Assembly: GCA_016124945.1 (NCBI GenBank)
Contig: WGMT01000069.1
Location: forward strand, 1 to 64,000
Origin: a bacterium
GTDB lineage: Bacteria; Chloroflexota; Anaerolineae; Caldilineales; Caldilineaceae
Length of the DNA: 64,000 nucleotides
Direction of reading: 5' to 3'
Shown in pieces: positions 35,165-44,088 of the stretch. The stretch's first letter is position 1, and every line of letters begins with the position of its first letter. The position numbers were made by a program, and so were the translations under genes. The notes below the pieces were generated by a model. That model was not told the DNA's origin, did no database searches, and was given only the letters and a program-made list of their open reading frames with translations.

Positions 35165-36388
35165 ACTTCTCATCCTGTTCTCTCTTCATTTGATTCCTCC
35201 GAACCCATTGCGTTGGCGCAGGAATTGATTCGCGTGCCGTCTTATCTTTGGCATGAGTCGGCGGTGGGGCATTGGGTTGCGGATTGGATGGCGGCGCGGG
35301 GCTTTGTGGTGGAATTACAGACAGTGCCGCTGCCCCATCTGGCCAATCACCCAACCGGGGTGACCCATCAGGCCATTGGCACCCTGCGCGGGGACGGCAC
35401 CGGGCCCAGCCTGATGCTGTGCGGTCACACCGACACCAGCGACTGGCAGGGCCGTCCTTTCCGCGAGGACGAGTGGACGCACGATCCCTTTGCTGGCGAC
35501 ATCGAAGACGGCTACCTCTACGGGCTGGGTGCGATCAACATGAAGGCTGGCGTTGCTTCGATCCTTATGGCCGCGGAAGCGGTGCGACGGACCGGTGTGC
35601 GGCTGAAAGGCGATCTGATTGTGGCCTGTGTGGTGGCCGAGACCGGCGGCGGCGTGGGTGCACAACACCTGATCCAGAGTGGCCTGCGCCCCGACTATTG
35701 CATCGTCACCGAGGCGGGCAACCTGGACGTGGGTGTGATTTCGGTGGGCTACGTACAAGGGAAGGTGAAGATCGTCGGCGAGTTTAAGCACCGTGTGCCC
35801 TACATCAACCCCATCGAGAAGATCTGCAAGGTGATCGAAGCCTTCGGCCCAGCCTACACCCCCATCCCAAAGGACAGTTGGTTGCGCTACGCGCCGCATC
35901 CGTTGATCCCTGGCTTTCCGCGCATGGCCGTGCGCAACATTGAGCACTTCCAGAACACGACGACGCTCAGCTTTGATCTGCGCATCATCCCCGGCATGAC
36001 CGAAGAAAGCGTCATCGAGGATCTCCACGGCCTGCTTGGTTCCATCGCCGCCGACGATCCTGAATTCAAATATGAACTCATCGTGCCGTTGAGCGCACAA
36101 CAGCCCAACATGCCCGCCCAACCGGCCACACCCGTCACCTCGCCTGTGGTGGACAGCGTGATCCGCCAGCACAAAGCGGTCACCCAGCAAGACACCAACG
36201 TGGGGGCCGGTCATCGTATCGGGGCCACGGCGGATACCTGTCACTTCAAAGGCGTGGGCATCACCTGCGTTGAATACGGCCCCGGCTACATTCCCATCTG
36301 GCCCATGGTCGACGAACGCATCGAGATTGAACAGATTGTCACGGCGACGAAGGTGTTGGCGCTAACGGCGGCGGAGATTTGCAGCTAG
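35162..36388 (+). CDS. M20-family hydrolase-like protein with altered metal site
   Basis: 408 residues of the ArgE/DapE-like M20 family. His89/Asp91 are present in LCGHTDTSDW, but the bridging-metal Asp of the usual DMKGG block is Asn126 (GAINMKAG), and the usual DEE catalytic block reads VVAETGGG (Glu160). The dimerisation-domain His motif is replaced by GEFKHRVPYINP. It may use a different metal set or be a non-hydrolytic paralogue. Start codon arises from a tandem repeat. Other M20 genes at 16671 and 48530 keep canonical motifs. Confidence 0.82.
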   Translation: MTSHPVLSSFDSSEPIALAQELIRVPSYLWHESAVGHWVADWMAARGFVVELQTVPLPHLANHPTGVTHQAIGTLRGDGTGPSLMLCGHTDTSDWQGRPFREDEWTHDPFAGDIEDGYLYGLGAINMKAGVASILMAAEAVRRTGVRLKGDLIVACVVAETGGGVGAQHLIQSGLRPDYCIVTEAGNLDVGVISVGYVQGKVKIVGEFKHRVPYINPIEKICKVIEAFGPAYTPIPKDSWLRYAPHPLIPGFPRMAVRNIEHFQNTTTLSFDLRIIPGMTEESVIEDLHGLLGSIAADDPEFKYELIVPLSAQQPNMPAQPATPVTSPVVDSVIRQHKAVTQQDTNVGAGHRIGATADTCHFKGVGITCVEYGPGYIPIWPMVDERIEIEQIVTATKVLALTAAEICS

Positions 36389-36580
36389 ATCAATTTACGA
36401 TTGAATCAATTTACGATTGAATCAATTTACGATTGAATCAATTTACGATTGACGATTGTCGTGTTAAGTGTGCGATTTCTTCTCTGGAAAGATGTAATGT
36501 TGACGAAATAATCAACCCAATTGTCCGTTCACGTCCTCAACCAGACAATCGTAAATCGTCAATCAAAAATCGTAAATCAT
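36389..36580. repeat. Four 16-bp direct repeats plus inverted CGATT heptads
   Basis: Four identical 16-bp units at 36389-36452, starting on the base after the stop, continue into CGATTGTCGTG. The right arm (about 36543-36580) has complementary words. CTCAACCAGACAATCGT (36536-36552) at the loop border recurs at 40092-40108. Confidence 0.88.
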
Positions 36581-36594
36581 CTTAGGAGCGATTC

Positions 36595-37572
36595 ATGTCT
36601 GACCTATCATCTAACGTCGTTCTTGACATCTACACCCGCATGTTGCGCATTCGGCGCTTTGAGGAACAGGTGGGCAAGCTCTTTGCACAAGGACAGTTGC
36701 CCGGCTTCGTCCATCTCTACATCGGCGAAGAGGCGGTGGGCGCGGGCGTCTGTGCGGCGCTGCGCGATGACGATTACATCATCAGCACCCACCGCGGGCA
36801 TGGACATGTCATCGCCAAGGGGGGCGATTTCGACCGCATGATGGCCGAGCTTTTCGGCAAGGCCACCGGCTATTGCAAGGGCAAGGGCGGTTCGATGCAC
36901 ATTGCAGACTTCAGCATCGGCATGTTGGGCGCTTGCGGCATTGTGGGCGGTGGCATTCCGGTGGCGGTGGGGGCCGGCCTCAGCGCCAAGACCCGCGGCA
37001 CCGATCAGGTCTCCGTCACCTTTTTTGGGGACGGCGCCGCCAACGAAGGCAGCTTCCACGAGTCGATCAACCTGGCGTCGGTGCTCAAGTTGCCAGTGCT
37101 CTTTGTCTGCGAGAACAACCAGTACGGCGAGTTCACCCCGGCGGACAAGGCCATGAACATCAAAGATGTGGCCATCCGCGCCGCCGGCTACGGCATCCCC
37201 GGTGTGATTGTGGACGGGACCGACGCTCTGGCTGTCTACGAGGCCGCTCAGGAAGCTGTGGCCCGCGCCCGTCGCGGCGAAGGCCCGACGCTGATCGAGG
37301 CCAAGACGCACCGCAAAGGCGGCCATGCCGAAGGCGAAGAGGCATTCCTCGGCGGTCAACAATACCGCAGCGAAGCAGAAAAGCTCGACGCCCAGCGCAA
37401 AGATCCCATCTTCCGGCTGCACGAAGTCATTGTCGAGCGCCAACTCATCGCCCTGGAACAGCTCGAAACCCTCGACGAGTCCATCGTCAGCGAAGTCAAC
37501 GCCGCCGTGGAGTTTGCGCGGAATAGCCCTGATCCAGATGTTGAATCGATTTTCGAAGATATGTGGGCCTAG
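36595..37572 (+). CDS. Thiamine-diphosphate 2-oxoacid/acetoin dehydrogenase E1 alpha subunit
   Basis: 325 residues. ThDP-binding motif from GDGAANEG (145-152) to ENN (173-175), with conserved THRGHGHVIAKG and KGKGGSMHI (substrate and phosphorylation-loop regions). It is of the pyruvate/acetoin/branched-chain E1 alpha family and decarboxylates a 2-oxoacid or cleaves acetoin. The beta subunit is at 38969 and a free lipoyl protein at 40163; a Rieske oxygenase is inserted between alpha and beta. Confidence 0.9.
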   Translation: MSDLSSNVVLDIYTRMLRIRRFEEQVGKLFAQGQLPGFVHLYIGEEAVGAGVCAALRDDDYIISTHRGHGHVIAKGGDFDRMMAELFGKATGYCKGKGGSMHIADFSIGMLGACGIVGGGIPVAVGAGLSAKTRGTDQVSVTFFGDGAANEGSFHESINLASVLKLPVLFVCENNQYGEFTPADKAMNIKDVAIRAAGYGIPGVIVDGTDALAVYEAAQEAVARARRGEGPTLIEAKTHRKGGHAEGEEAFLGGQQYRSEAEKLDAQRKDPIFRLHEVIVERQLIALEQLETLDESIVSEVNAAVEFARNSPDPDVESIFEDMWA

Positions 37573-37577
37573 GATGA

Positions 37578-37725
37578 ATTTTCGATTTTCGATTGACGAT
37601 TTACGATTTCTCGTTGAGCAAGCGATAAATTATTGGTGAGAGTCGGGGTCAACAGCACAGCAAACCAATCCTGAGTTCATGTGCTCCACACGACAATCGT
37701 AAATCGTAAATCGTAAATCGAAAAT
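37578..37725. repeat. Inverted repeat of TCGATTT/ACGATTT heptads
   Basis: Left arm about 37578-37608, right arm 37695-37725, both ending in the ATTTTCGATT / AATCGAAAAT pair. It fills the gap up to the next Shine-Dalgarno (GGAGTG). Confidence 0.87.
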
Positions 37726-37738
37726 GGAGTGAAACGCC

Positions 37739-38824
37739 ATGTTGCCAGCGCACACAACAAGATCACTCGAACAGCAGCCAAAGTCGGAGCGGATTGCGGC
37801 CTATTATGCAGTGTTGCGGCCTTTTTGGCATCCGGTGTTGCCGACGGCAGCGTTGACCGATGGCGCGCCGCAGGCGGTGGAGTTGTTGGAAGAACGGTTG
37901 GTGTTGGCTCGCCTCAACGGGCGGGTGGTGGCGATGGACGATCTCTGCCGTCATTTTCAGGCGCAGTTGTCTTTGGGCGAGATTCGTGAGATTGCCGGCC
38001 ATGGCGATTGTTTGATGTGTCCTTACCATGGCTGGAGCTATGCCACCAGCGGCCAATGTGTGGACATTCCGCAACTCGCGCCAGGACGCAGCATCCCGGT
38101 TGATGCACAGGTGCCTGTCTACCACACAGCCGAACGCTACGGGCTGATCTGGGTCTGCCTGGACGAGCAGCCACGCTACGATCTGCCCGTCCTGCCGCAT
38201 GTGGACGATACCGAGTTCATGACCGGCCCACTGCGCACCTACGAGCCGTGGCAGGCAGCAGCGCCCCGTGTGATCATGGCCGCGCTCGACGATACACACG
38301 GGCCGTGGGTCCACACCGGATTGGTGGGCGACCGGGCGCACCCTGAGCCGCCCGAACACACAGTCCACCGTCAAGGACAGTACCTGATCGTGGATATCAC
38401 TATGTGGCAGCCCAACAACGCCACCATCGCTGAAGCGGGCAACGATGCCGCCTTCCGCCAAGTGAAGCTGACCACCACCGTGGGCATTCCCAACGTGATC
38501 CACTTCACGATTCACGCTGCCGATGCCGCCGACACCCGGCGCACGCTGATCTGGCAGGCGGTCTGTCCTCGCCGCTACGACGTGACGGAAACCTACTGGG
38601 GGTCCTCGCGCAACTATGATCACGACAAGCCGGCGTGGAACGACGCCTTCGAAACCATGCAAGACACCCTGCGCGAACAGGATCGCATCATCGTCGAAAG
38701 CCAGCGTCCCTGGCTCTTGCCACCCTTCTGGACAAAAGTCGAACTCCCCCTGCGCCCAGCGGATCTACCGCTGATCGAGTACCAAAGGTGGTTGGAGGAG
38801 TTGGGGGTATCGGTGGAAATCTGA
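37739..38824 (+). CDS. Rieske non-heme iron oxygenase, large subunit
   Basis: 361 residues. Rieske ligands Cys70-Arg-His72 and Cys94-Pro-Tyr-His97 (LMCPYHGWSY). The mononuclear iron site fits Asp184-x2-His187-x4-His192 in ALDDTHGPWVHTG. It resembles the vanillate demethylase/phenoxybenzoate-type three-domain oxygenases. A reductase is not adjacent; the ferredoxin at 3217 is a distant candidate. Its placement between E1 alpha and E1 beta suggests a shared catabolic operon. Confidence 0.9.
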   Translation: MLPAHTTRSLEQQPKSERIAAYYAVLRPFWHPVLPTAALTDGAPQAVELLEERLVLARLNGRVVAMDDLCRHFQAQLSLGEIREIAGHGDCLMCPYHGWSYATSGQCVDIPQLAPGRSIPVDAQVPVYHTAERYGLIWVCLDEQPRYDLPVLPHVDDTEFMTGPLRTYEPWQAAAPRVIMAALDDTHGPWVHTGLVGDRAHPEPPEHTVHRQGQYLIVDITMWQPNNATIAEAGNDAAFRQVKLTTTVGIPNVIHFTIHAADAADTRRTLIWQAVCPRRYDVTETYWGSSRNYDHDKPAWNDAFETMQDTLREQDRIIVESQRPWLLPPFWTKVELPLRPADLPLIEYQRWLEELGVSVEI

Positions 38825-38832
38825 GAAGAAGA

Positions 38833-38931
38833 GACTAGGCGATTAAGCGATTAGGCGATTTCAGAGACTCGTAACTCGCCGAACCGATCTGAAATCTCCT
38901 AGTCGCCCAATCGCCCAATCGCCTAATCTCC
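38833..38931. repeat. Inverted repeat of GGCGATTA 8-mers
   Basis: Left words 38833-38861 (AGGCGATT, AAGCGATT, AGGCGATT). Right words (about 38893-38931) are the complementary GCCCAATC/GCCTAATC types. It lies between the oxygenase and E1 beta genes. Confidence 0.83.
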
Positions 38932-38968
38932 CATCCGTACACAAAACAATCAATGGAGAAAACCCTCC

Positions 38969-39949
38969 GTGCCACGAAAAACCTACATCGCCGCCATCAA
39001 AGACGCTTTGGCCGAAGAGATGCGGCGCGATGACAGTGTGATCTTAATCGGGGAAGATGTGCGTATCGGCGTCTTCGCGGGGACGCGTGGACTGCACGCC
39101 GAATTTGGCGACATGCGTGTCATCGATACGCCGATTTCGGAATTGGGCGTGGCCGGGGCCGGCGTCGGCGCCGCCGCCACAGGGCTGCGTCCGGTGGTGG
39201 ACCTGATGTTCGGCACCTTCCTCTACCTAGCCTTCGACCAGATCGCCAACCAGGCCAACGCCATGCGCTACATGTTCGGCGGTCAGGCCAAGTTGCCCAT
39301 CGTTTACATGGTGCAGAACGGCGGCGGCATTGGGGCGGGTCCACACCACAGCCAGGCGGTGCATCCGCTCTTCATGTACCTGCCCATGATCAAAGTCGTC
39401 ATGCCCAGCACGCCCCAAGACGTCCACGGCCTGTTGAAAGCGTCTATTCGTGACGACAATCCGGTGGTCTTTTTCAACCACCTTTCCTTGGGCGGACAGC
39501 GCCAGAACATAGAAGACGACGACAACCGCATCATTCCCCTGGGCAAGGGCGACATCAAACGCGCCGGCAAAGATGTGACCATCTGCACCGCCGGCCTGAT
39601 GGTGCACCACTCGCTCAAGGCTGCCGAAATCCTGGCTGCGGACGGCATCGACGTCGAAGTCATCGACCTGCGCACCCTCAAACCGTGGGACGAAGAGATG
39701 GTCCTCGACAGCGTAGCCAAAACCGGCCATTTCGTCGCCGTAGACGAGAGCTACCCTGTCTGCGGCGCCGCCAGCGAATGGGCCGCCACCGTCGCCGAGA
39801 AGGGTTTCCGCCATCTCAAAGCCCCCGTCCGCCGCGTCAGCAGCAAACCCGTCCCCATTCCCTTCAGCCCGATCTTGGAAAAAGCCGTCATCCCGTCGGT
39901 CGAGGAGATTGTGGACGCAGTAAAACAACAATTTACGATTGACGATTGA
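38969..39949 (+). CDS. 2-oxoacid/acetoin dehydrogenase E1 beta subunit
   Basis: 326 residues. Transketolase central and C-terminal domains: GEDVRIGVFAGTRGL, TPISELGVAGAGVGAA (ThDP pyrimidine-side Glu), GGIGAGPHHSQAVHP and the C-terminal IDLRTLKPWD. Forms an alpha2beta2 E1 with the 36595 product. The last five residues and stop are encoded by the heptad array that follows. Confidence 0.9.
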   Translation: MPRKTYIAAIKDALAEEMRRDDSVILIGEDVRIGVFAGTRGLHAEFGDMRVIDTPISELGVAGAGVGAAATGLRPVVDLMFGTFLYLAFDQIANQANAMRYMFGGQAKLPIVYMVQNGGGIGAGPHHSQAVHPLFMYLPMIKVVMPSTPQDVHGLLKASIRDDNPVVFFNHLSLGGQRQNIEDDDNRIIPLGKGDIKRAGKDVTICTAGLMVHHSLKAAEILAADGIDVEVIDLRTLKPWDEEMVLDSVAKTGHFVAVDESYPVCGAASEWAATVAEKGFRHLKAPVRRVSSKPVPIPFSPILEKAVIPSVEEIVDAVKQQFTIDD

Positions 39950-40126
39950 CGATTGTCGATTGTCGATTGACGATTGACGATTGACGATTTACGATTGTCG
40001 ATTTACGATTGTCGATTGTCGTGAAGAGGTAGTGAGCGTGCATTGGTGCCTGTATTGTTAACCAAGATTTTCACCAATACGTCGTCACTCGCTCAACCAG
40101 ACAATCGTCAATCGTAAATCGTAAAT
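39931..40126. repeat. Long array of about 12 CGATT heptads with inverted right arm
   Basis: The left array 39931-40020 alternates ACGATTG, TCGATTG, ACGATTT and TCGATTT at strict 7-bp spacing and overlaps the E1 beta stop. The right arm is 40101-40126. The loop border CTCAACCAGACAATCGT (40092-40108) matches 36536-36552. Confidence 0.92.
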
Positions 40127-40162
40127 TCACCCATATTCATTTTCACACCGAAAGCAAGATCC

Positions 40163-40411
40163 ATGGCCAAACACCCAATCTACATGCCCAAGTTCGGCAT
40201 GACGATGACGGAAGGATTGATTGTCGCCTGGCACGTCTCTGAAGGGGACGTGGTGGCGCAGGGTGACCCGCTCTTTACGGTGGAGACGGAGAAGGTGGAC
40301 ACCGATGTGGAAGCGCCTGTGGGCGGCGTCCTCGTGGACGTGGAATATGAGGTCGACGACGAGGTGCCTGTGGGCGAAATCGTTGCCTACATCGACGATG
40401 CCGGCGAGTAG
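40163..40411 (+). CDS. Free-standing lipoyl-domain protein
   Basis: 82 residues, a single lipoyl/biotinyl domain of the E2 N-terminal type; the modified lysine is Lys44 in ETEKVDTDV. There is no peripheral-subunit-binding or acyltransferase domain, so it is a carrier only. Next to the E1 genes it should accept the hydroxyalkyl/acyl group from E1. The E2 catalytic partner must be elsewhere, or the complex works differently. Five bp separate it from the next gene. Confidence 0.87.
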   Translation: MAKHPIYMPKFGMTMTEGLIVAWHVSEGDVVAQGDPLFTVETEKVDTDVEAPVGGVLVDVEYEVDDEVPVGEIVAYIDDAGE

Positions 40412-40416
40412 CGTCT

Positions 40417-41202
40417 ATGAAGTTTGCCTGTGTCACGGGGATGGTCCCCATTTCAGATTTGGCGGAACAGTGCGCGTGGATTGCCGACGCCGGCGCGGCG
40501 GGCGTCGAAACCATCGTCTTTGAGAACACACGGCTTGAGCGTTGGCAGAGCGAATTTCAGTCTGCCGCCATCAACGCCGGGCTGGTGCCTGTGGCTGTGA
40601 TCCTGGGCGGGCTGGCGCTCTATCGGCCTGGTCAACTGCCGTGGATCAACGAAGTCTTGGCGGCTGTGGCCGAGTTGGGCGCAGCGGTCCTCTTGACGCC
40701 GGAGTATCGCCCACAAGACCCGCTGCCAATCTTCCCTCCCTATCCAATGCCATCGATGACGGAGCAGATCGAAGTGCGCCGAAATCTCGATGCCATCGTT
40801 GAGTGTGCAGTTGGACAGGGCGTGCCACTCTTCTTTGAACCGCTCACACCGTTCGAAGGGCGATTCTGGCGTAACGTCGAAGATGCGCTCAACGCTGCCC
40901 AACGCTACAACCATCCTGGTGTGGGTGTCTGTGTTGATTTCCACAACATGAACATCACCGAAGCCGATATCAACGCCTCGATTCGGCGGGCCGGGCGCTC
41001 GATCCTCCACGTGCACCTGGCCGACAACAACCGACGACTCCCCAGCCACGGACACATCGACTTCGCCGCAGGATTGGCGGCGCTGCAAAGTGTGGGCTAC
41101 CGCGGTTGGTACACCTTTGAGTGCGCCGCCGACGCAGACTTTGCCGCATCGCTGCGGCACGCCGTTGTGACACTTCGACGCATTTGCCAACTGTGTATCT
41201 GA
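40417..41202 (+). CDS. Hydroxypyruvate isomerase-like TIM-barrel protein
   Basis: 261 residues of the xylose isomerase-like sugar phosphate isomerase/epimerase superfamily. Metal-site acids and histidines appear in LFFEPLTPFEG, GVCVDFHNMNI, LHVHLADNN and a final WYTFECAAD. Likely isomerises a small hydroxy-keto acid or sugar. Tightly follows the lipoyl gene, implying co-translation. Confidence 0.85.
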   Translation: MKFACVTGMVPISDLAEQCAWIADAGAAGVETIVFENTRLERWQSEFQSAAINAGLVPVAVILGGLALYRPGQLPWINEVLAAVAELGAAVLLTPEYRPQDPLPIFPPYPMPSMTEQIEVRRNLDAIVECAVGQGVPLFFEPLTPFEGRFWRNVEDALNAAQRYNHPGVGVCVDFHNMNITEADINASIRRAGRSILHVHLADNNRRLPSHGHIDFAAGLAALQSVGYRGWYTFECAADADFAASLRHAVVTLRRICQLCI

Positions 41203-41299
41203 GATGTCGGTGCGTTTGATGTGATTCCCCTGATTTGTGCTCGTGAAGCGTCTTCATATTTGGTTTACATTGCGGCTATTTTGAGCAAAGGAGAAGTCA

Positions 41300-42994
41300 A
41301 TGTCTGAAAAATCCAGTCAGGAGAAGTACATGGAATACCTGCGGGACGTAGCCATGAGTCGGCGGCGCTTCCTGCAAGGATCGTTGGGTGTGGCCGGTTC
41401 GCTGGCCGCGGCGCAGTTCCTTGCTGCCTGTGCGCCCGCCGCCCCTGCCCCCAGCGGTGCAGAAACCGCAGCAGGCGACGCCGTCGCCACTGGTCCACAG
41501 CCAGGTGGGCGCTTGGTCTTCGCAGCGGAGACCATCGGCGAATCGTTGGAACCGGGCCTGTGGAACGGCTTCGGCATCACCAATGTCCACGACAACGTGG
41601 GCGCTTATCTCACCCGCCCCAACAGCAGCGGCGTGTGGACCGATCCGCCGGAACCCAGCCTGGCCGAATCGTGGGAAGTGTCGGACGATGGCCTGGTCTA
41701 TACCTTCAAGATCCGGCCCGGCGTCAAATTCCACGACGGCAGCGATTTGGACGCCAACGCCATCGTGCGTAGCCTCACCCGTCAGGTTAACCCCGACGAT
41801 TTGAGCTACGTCGAAGGGCTCTACATGCACACCAACTACACCGTCAACCGCAAGTCCATCACCGCAACCGATGACATGACCGTGGTGATCGAGTTGGAAC
41901 GGCCCGACGCCGCCTATCTCTACCGTCTTTTCCACCCGTCGGCTATCACCCTTAGCTCCGTCTCATTGGACGAATTCGGTGCGGGGATCAACACCAATCT
42001 CGTCAGTTGCGGCCCGTTCAAGGTGGAACGGTTCGTCCCCGGCTCCGAAGTGACGCTGGTCGCCTTCGAAGATTTCTGGGAAGGACGCCCCAATCTCGAC
42101 GAGATCATCATGCGCGGCTACCCCGACGAAGGCGCTATGCTGGCGGCCATCGAATCGGGCGAGGTGAACTTCGCGCCGTACCCACCGTCCTCGGCGGTGC
42201 CCCGTTTGCAACAATCCAGCGCCGTCAAGGTGATGGCGGGCGAGCCGGTGGTGAACCTCTTCCTGGGCTGTTGCATGCTTAATGCACCCATGGACAACCG
42301 TGACGTGCGCTTCGCCATCAACTACGCCATCAACCGTGAAAACCTGATCGAAGCTGTCCTCTACGGGTTGGGTGAAGCGCCGGCTACCTTCGTCGGCCCC
42401 ACCGAATTTGGCTTCGACACCGCCGGCTACGAAGTCAGCAAACAGGATCTGGATAAAGCCGCTGAGCACATCGCCGCCTCGGGCCTGCCCACACCGATTG
42501 AACTGGCGTTGACCTACGAGAGCAACCGCTTCTGGCCGCAGATGGCCGAACTGCTCAAGAGCGATCTTGAAGCGGTGGGCTTTGCCGTCACCCTCGATCC
42601 TCAGGACGCGGGCACCTACTGGGGCAAAGTGCTGGGCGGCGAATCACAGCTCAACATGAACCAGCGCTCGCTCTGGGTCCCCGACCCCGACAACAAGGTG
42701 ACGTTGCTCTTCTCTGGCGACGGTTCGGCGCAGGGTGAGACCGGCATCGTCGGTGCCATGCCCGAATACTCGGCTAAGATGGACGAACTGCTCATCGCCG
42801 GTCGCCAGGAGACCGATCTCACCCGCCGCGCCGAGATCTACAAGGAAATCCAGGATCTGATCCTGCAAGAGCTGCCCTACATCATGCTGGCCTACTACAC
42901 CAAGCCCACCGTGATGGCGGCCAACGTCAACGGTTTGATGGCAGGTAGCGCGTCGACGGAGCGGATCTTCTTGCAGAGTGTTTGGATTGGATAA
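41300..42994 (+). CDS. ABC transporter substrate-binding lipoprotein, family 5 (dipeptide/nickel type)
   Basis: 564 residues. Tat-type signal SRRRFLQG (20-27) ending in a lipobox with Cys44 (LAAC). The mature protein has the SBP_bac_5 pattern: PPEPSLAESWEVSDDGLVYT, FKIRPGVKFHDG and NRDVRFAINYAINRE. It binds a peptide, oligosaccharide or other small solute at the cell surface. Followed by the two permease genes. AAAGGAG precedes the ATG. Confidence 0.91.
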   Translation: MSEKSSQEKYMEYLRDVAMSRRRFLQGSLGVAGSLAAAQFLAACAPAAPAPSGAETAAGDAVATGPQPGGRLVFAAETIGESLEPGLWNGFGITNVHDNVGAYLTRPNSSGVWTDPPEPSLAESWEVSDDGLVYTFKIRPGVKFHDGSDLDANAIVRSLTRQVNPDDLSYVEGLYMHTNYTVNRKSITATDDMTVVIELERPDAAYLYRLFHPSAITLSSVSLDEFGAGINTNLVSCGPFKVERFVPGSEVTLVAFEDFWEGRPNLDEIIMRGYPDEGAMLAAIESGEVNFAPYPPSSAVPRLQQSSAVKVMAGEPVVNLFLGCCMLNAPMDNRDVRFAINYAINRENLIEAVLYGLGEAPATFVGPTEFGFDTAGYEVSKQDLDKAAEHIAASGLPTPIELALTYESNRFWPQMAELLKSDLEAVGFAVTLDPQDAGTYWGKVLGGESQLNMNQRSLWVPDPDNKVTLLFSGDGSAQGETGIVGAMPEYSAKMDELLIAGRQETDLTRRAEIYKEIQDLILQELPYIMLAYYTKPTVMAANVNGLMAGSASTERIFLQSVWIG

Positions 42995-43003
42995 ATGTAA
43001 TGC

Positions 43004-43143
43004 GTGATTCGTGATTCGTGATTCGTGATTCGTGATCCGTGATCCGTGATCCGTGGTTAAAGAGAATTGTCGCCTGATTGGCAGGTTGTAGCCGTGTAGG
43101 TAACACTTCAATCACGAATCACGAATCACGAATCACGAATCAC
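43004..43143. repeat. Inverted repeat of GTGATTC/GTGATCC heptads
   Basis: Left: four GTGATTC then three GTGATCC units (43004-43052). Right: repeated ATCACGA units (about 43110-43143). Same word as 3590-3684. Located between the substrate-binding and permease genes. Confidence 0.9.
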
Positions 43144-43155
43144 AAGGACACCACC

Positions 43156-44067
43156 GTGAGCATCAGCAACCTCAGCCCGACAACGAATACAGCGAGTGAA
43201 CAGCGTGTCCCCGTGAAAACTGGGGCGGTTCAACGCGTGGCTCGTTTGGCGCGCAACAATGAACTGGCTTTCTGGGGCGCGGTGGTCTTTGTGTTGATTG
43301 TGCTGGCGACAATGGCTGCACCGCTGCTCACATCTTACGACCCGACCAAGATCGACATTCCCAGCCGTTTGCTGGGGCCGTCGCTCACCCACCCCTTCGG
43401 CACCGACGAGTTCGGGCGCGACCTGCTGGCGCGTGTCCTCTACGGCGGGCGACCGGTGTTGATCACCGGCGTCCTCTCGGTGGTGGTGGGCATGTTGATT
43501 GGCACGGCCATTGGCATTGTTAGCGGTTACCGCGGCGGGCGCGTGGACGACATCTTGATGCGCCTCATGGACATCATGCTCAGCTTCCCGGCCATTCTGC
43601 TGGCGATCCTGATTGTGGCGGCGTTGGGCGCGGGGCTGGTGAATACTATCATCGCCATCGCCTTCTCCATGATCCCCGTCTTTGCCCGGCTGGCGCGCTC
43701 GGTGGTATTGGTGCTCGTGCTGGAGCAGTACGTCTTGGCGTCCCGGTCCATCGGCGCAGCGGACGGGTGGATTGTCTTACGCCACATTGTGCCCAACCTG
43801 ATCCCGCCCATCATCGTGCAGTCCACGGCGATGCTGGCGATTGCCATCAGCTACTCGGCGGCGCTCAGTTTCATCGGTCTCGGCGTCGAACCACCCACCC
43901 CCGATTGGGGCCTCATGGTCAGTGAAGGTCAGCGCCTCATCTTCGACGCGCCGCACGTCCCCTTCTTCCCGGGTATCGCCATTACCCTCACCGTCCTCTG
44001 TGTCAACTATCTTGGCGACGGACTAAGAGACCACTTAGATCCGATAATGAGAAATCGTCAATCGTAA
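43156..44067 (+). CDS. ABC transporter permease, DppC type
   Basis: 303 residues with an N-terminal OppC-like segment, six membrane helices, and the EAA-like cytoplasmic loop about 210-230 (YVLASRSIGAADGWIVLRHI). Heart of the family signature: HPFGTDEFGRDLLARVLYGGR. The GTG start at 43156 is chosen because AAGGA precedes it; a frame beginning at 43078 runs through the repeat. The last codons overlap CGTCAATCGTAAAT repeat words. Confidence 0.9.
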   Translation: MSISNLSPTTNTASEQRVPVKTGAVQRVARLARNNELAFWGAVVFVLIVLATMAAPLLTSYDPTKIDIPSRLLGPSLTHPFGTDEFGRDLLARVLYGGRPVLITGVLSVVVGMLIGTAIGIVSGYRGGRVDDILMRLMDIMLSFPAILLAILIVAALGAGLVNTIIAIAFSMIPVFARLARSVVLVLVLEQYVLASRSIGAADGWIVLRHIVPNLIPPIIVQSTAMLAIAISYSAALSFIGLGVEPPTPDWGLMVSEGQRLIFDAPHVPFFPGIAITLTVLCVNYLGDGLRDHLDPIMRNRQS

Positions 44068-44088
44068 ATTAACCCACTTGGGGTTCTT

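Noticed and set aside
36389..36452. Four 16-bp direct repeats as a CRISPR array
   Set aside because: The units abut without spacers and no cas genes are present.
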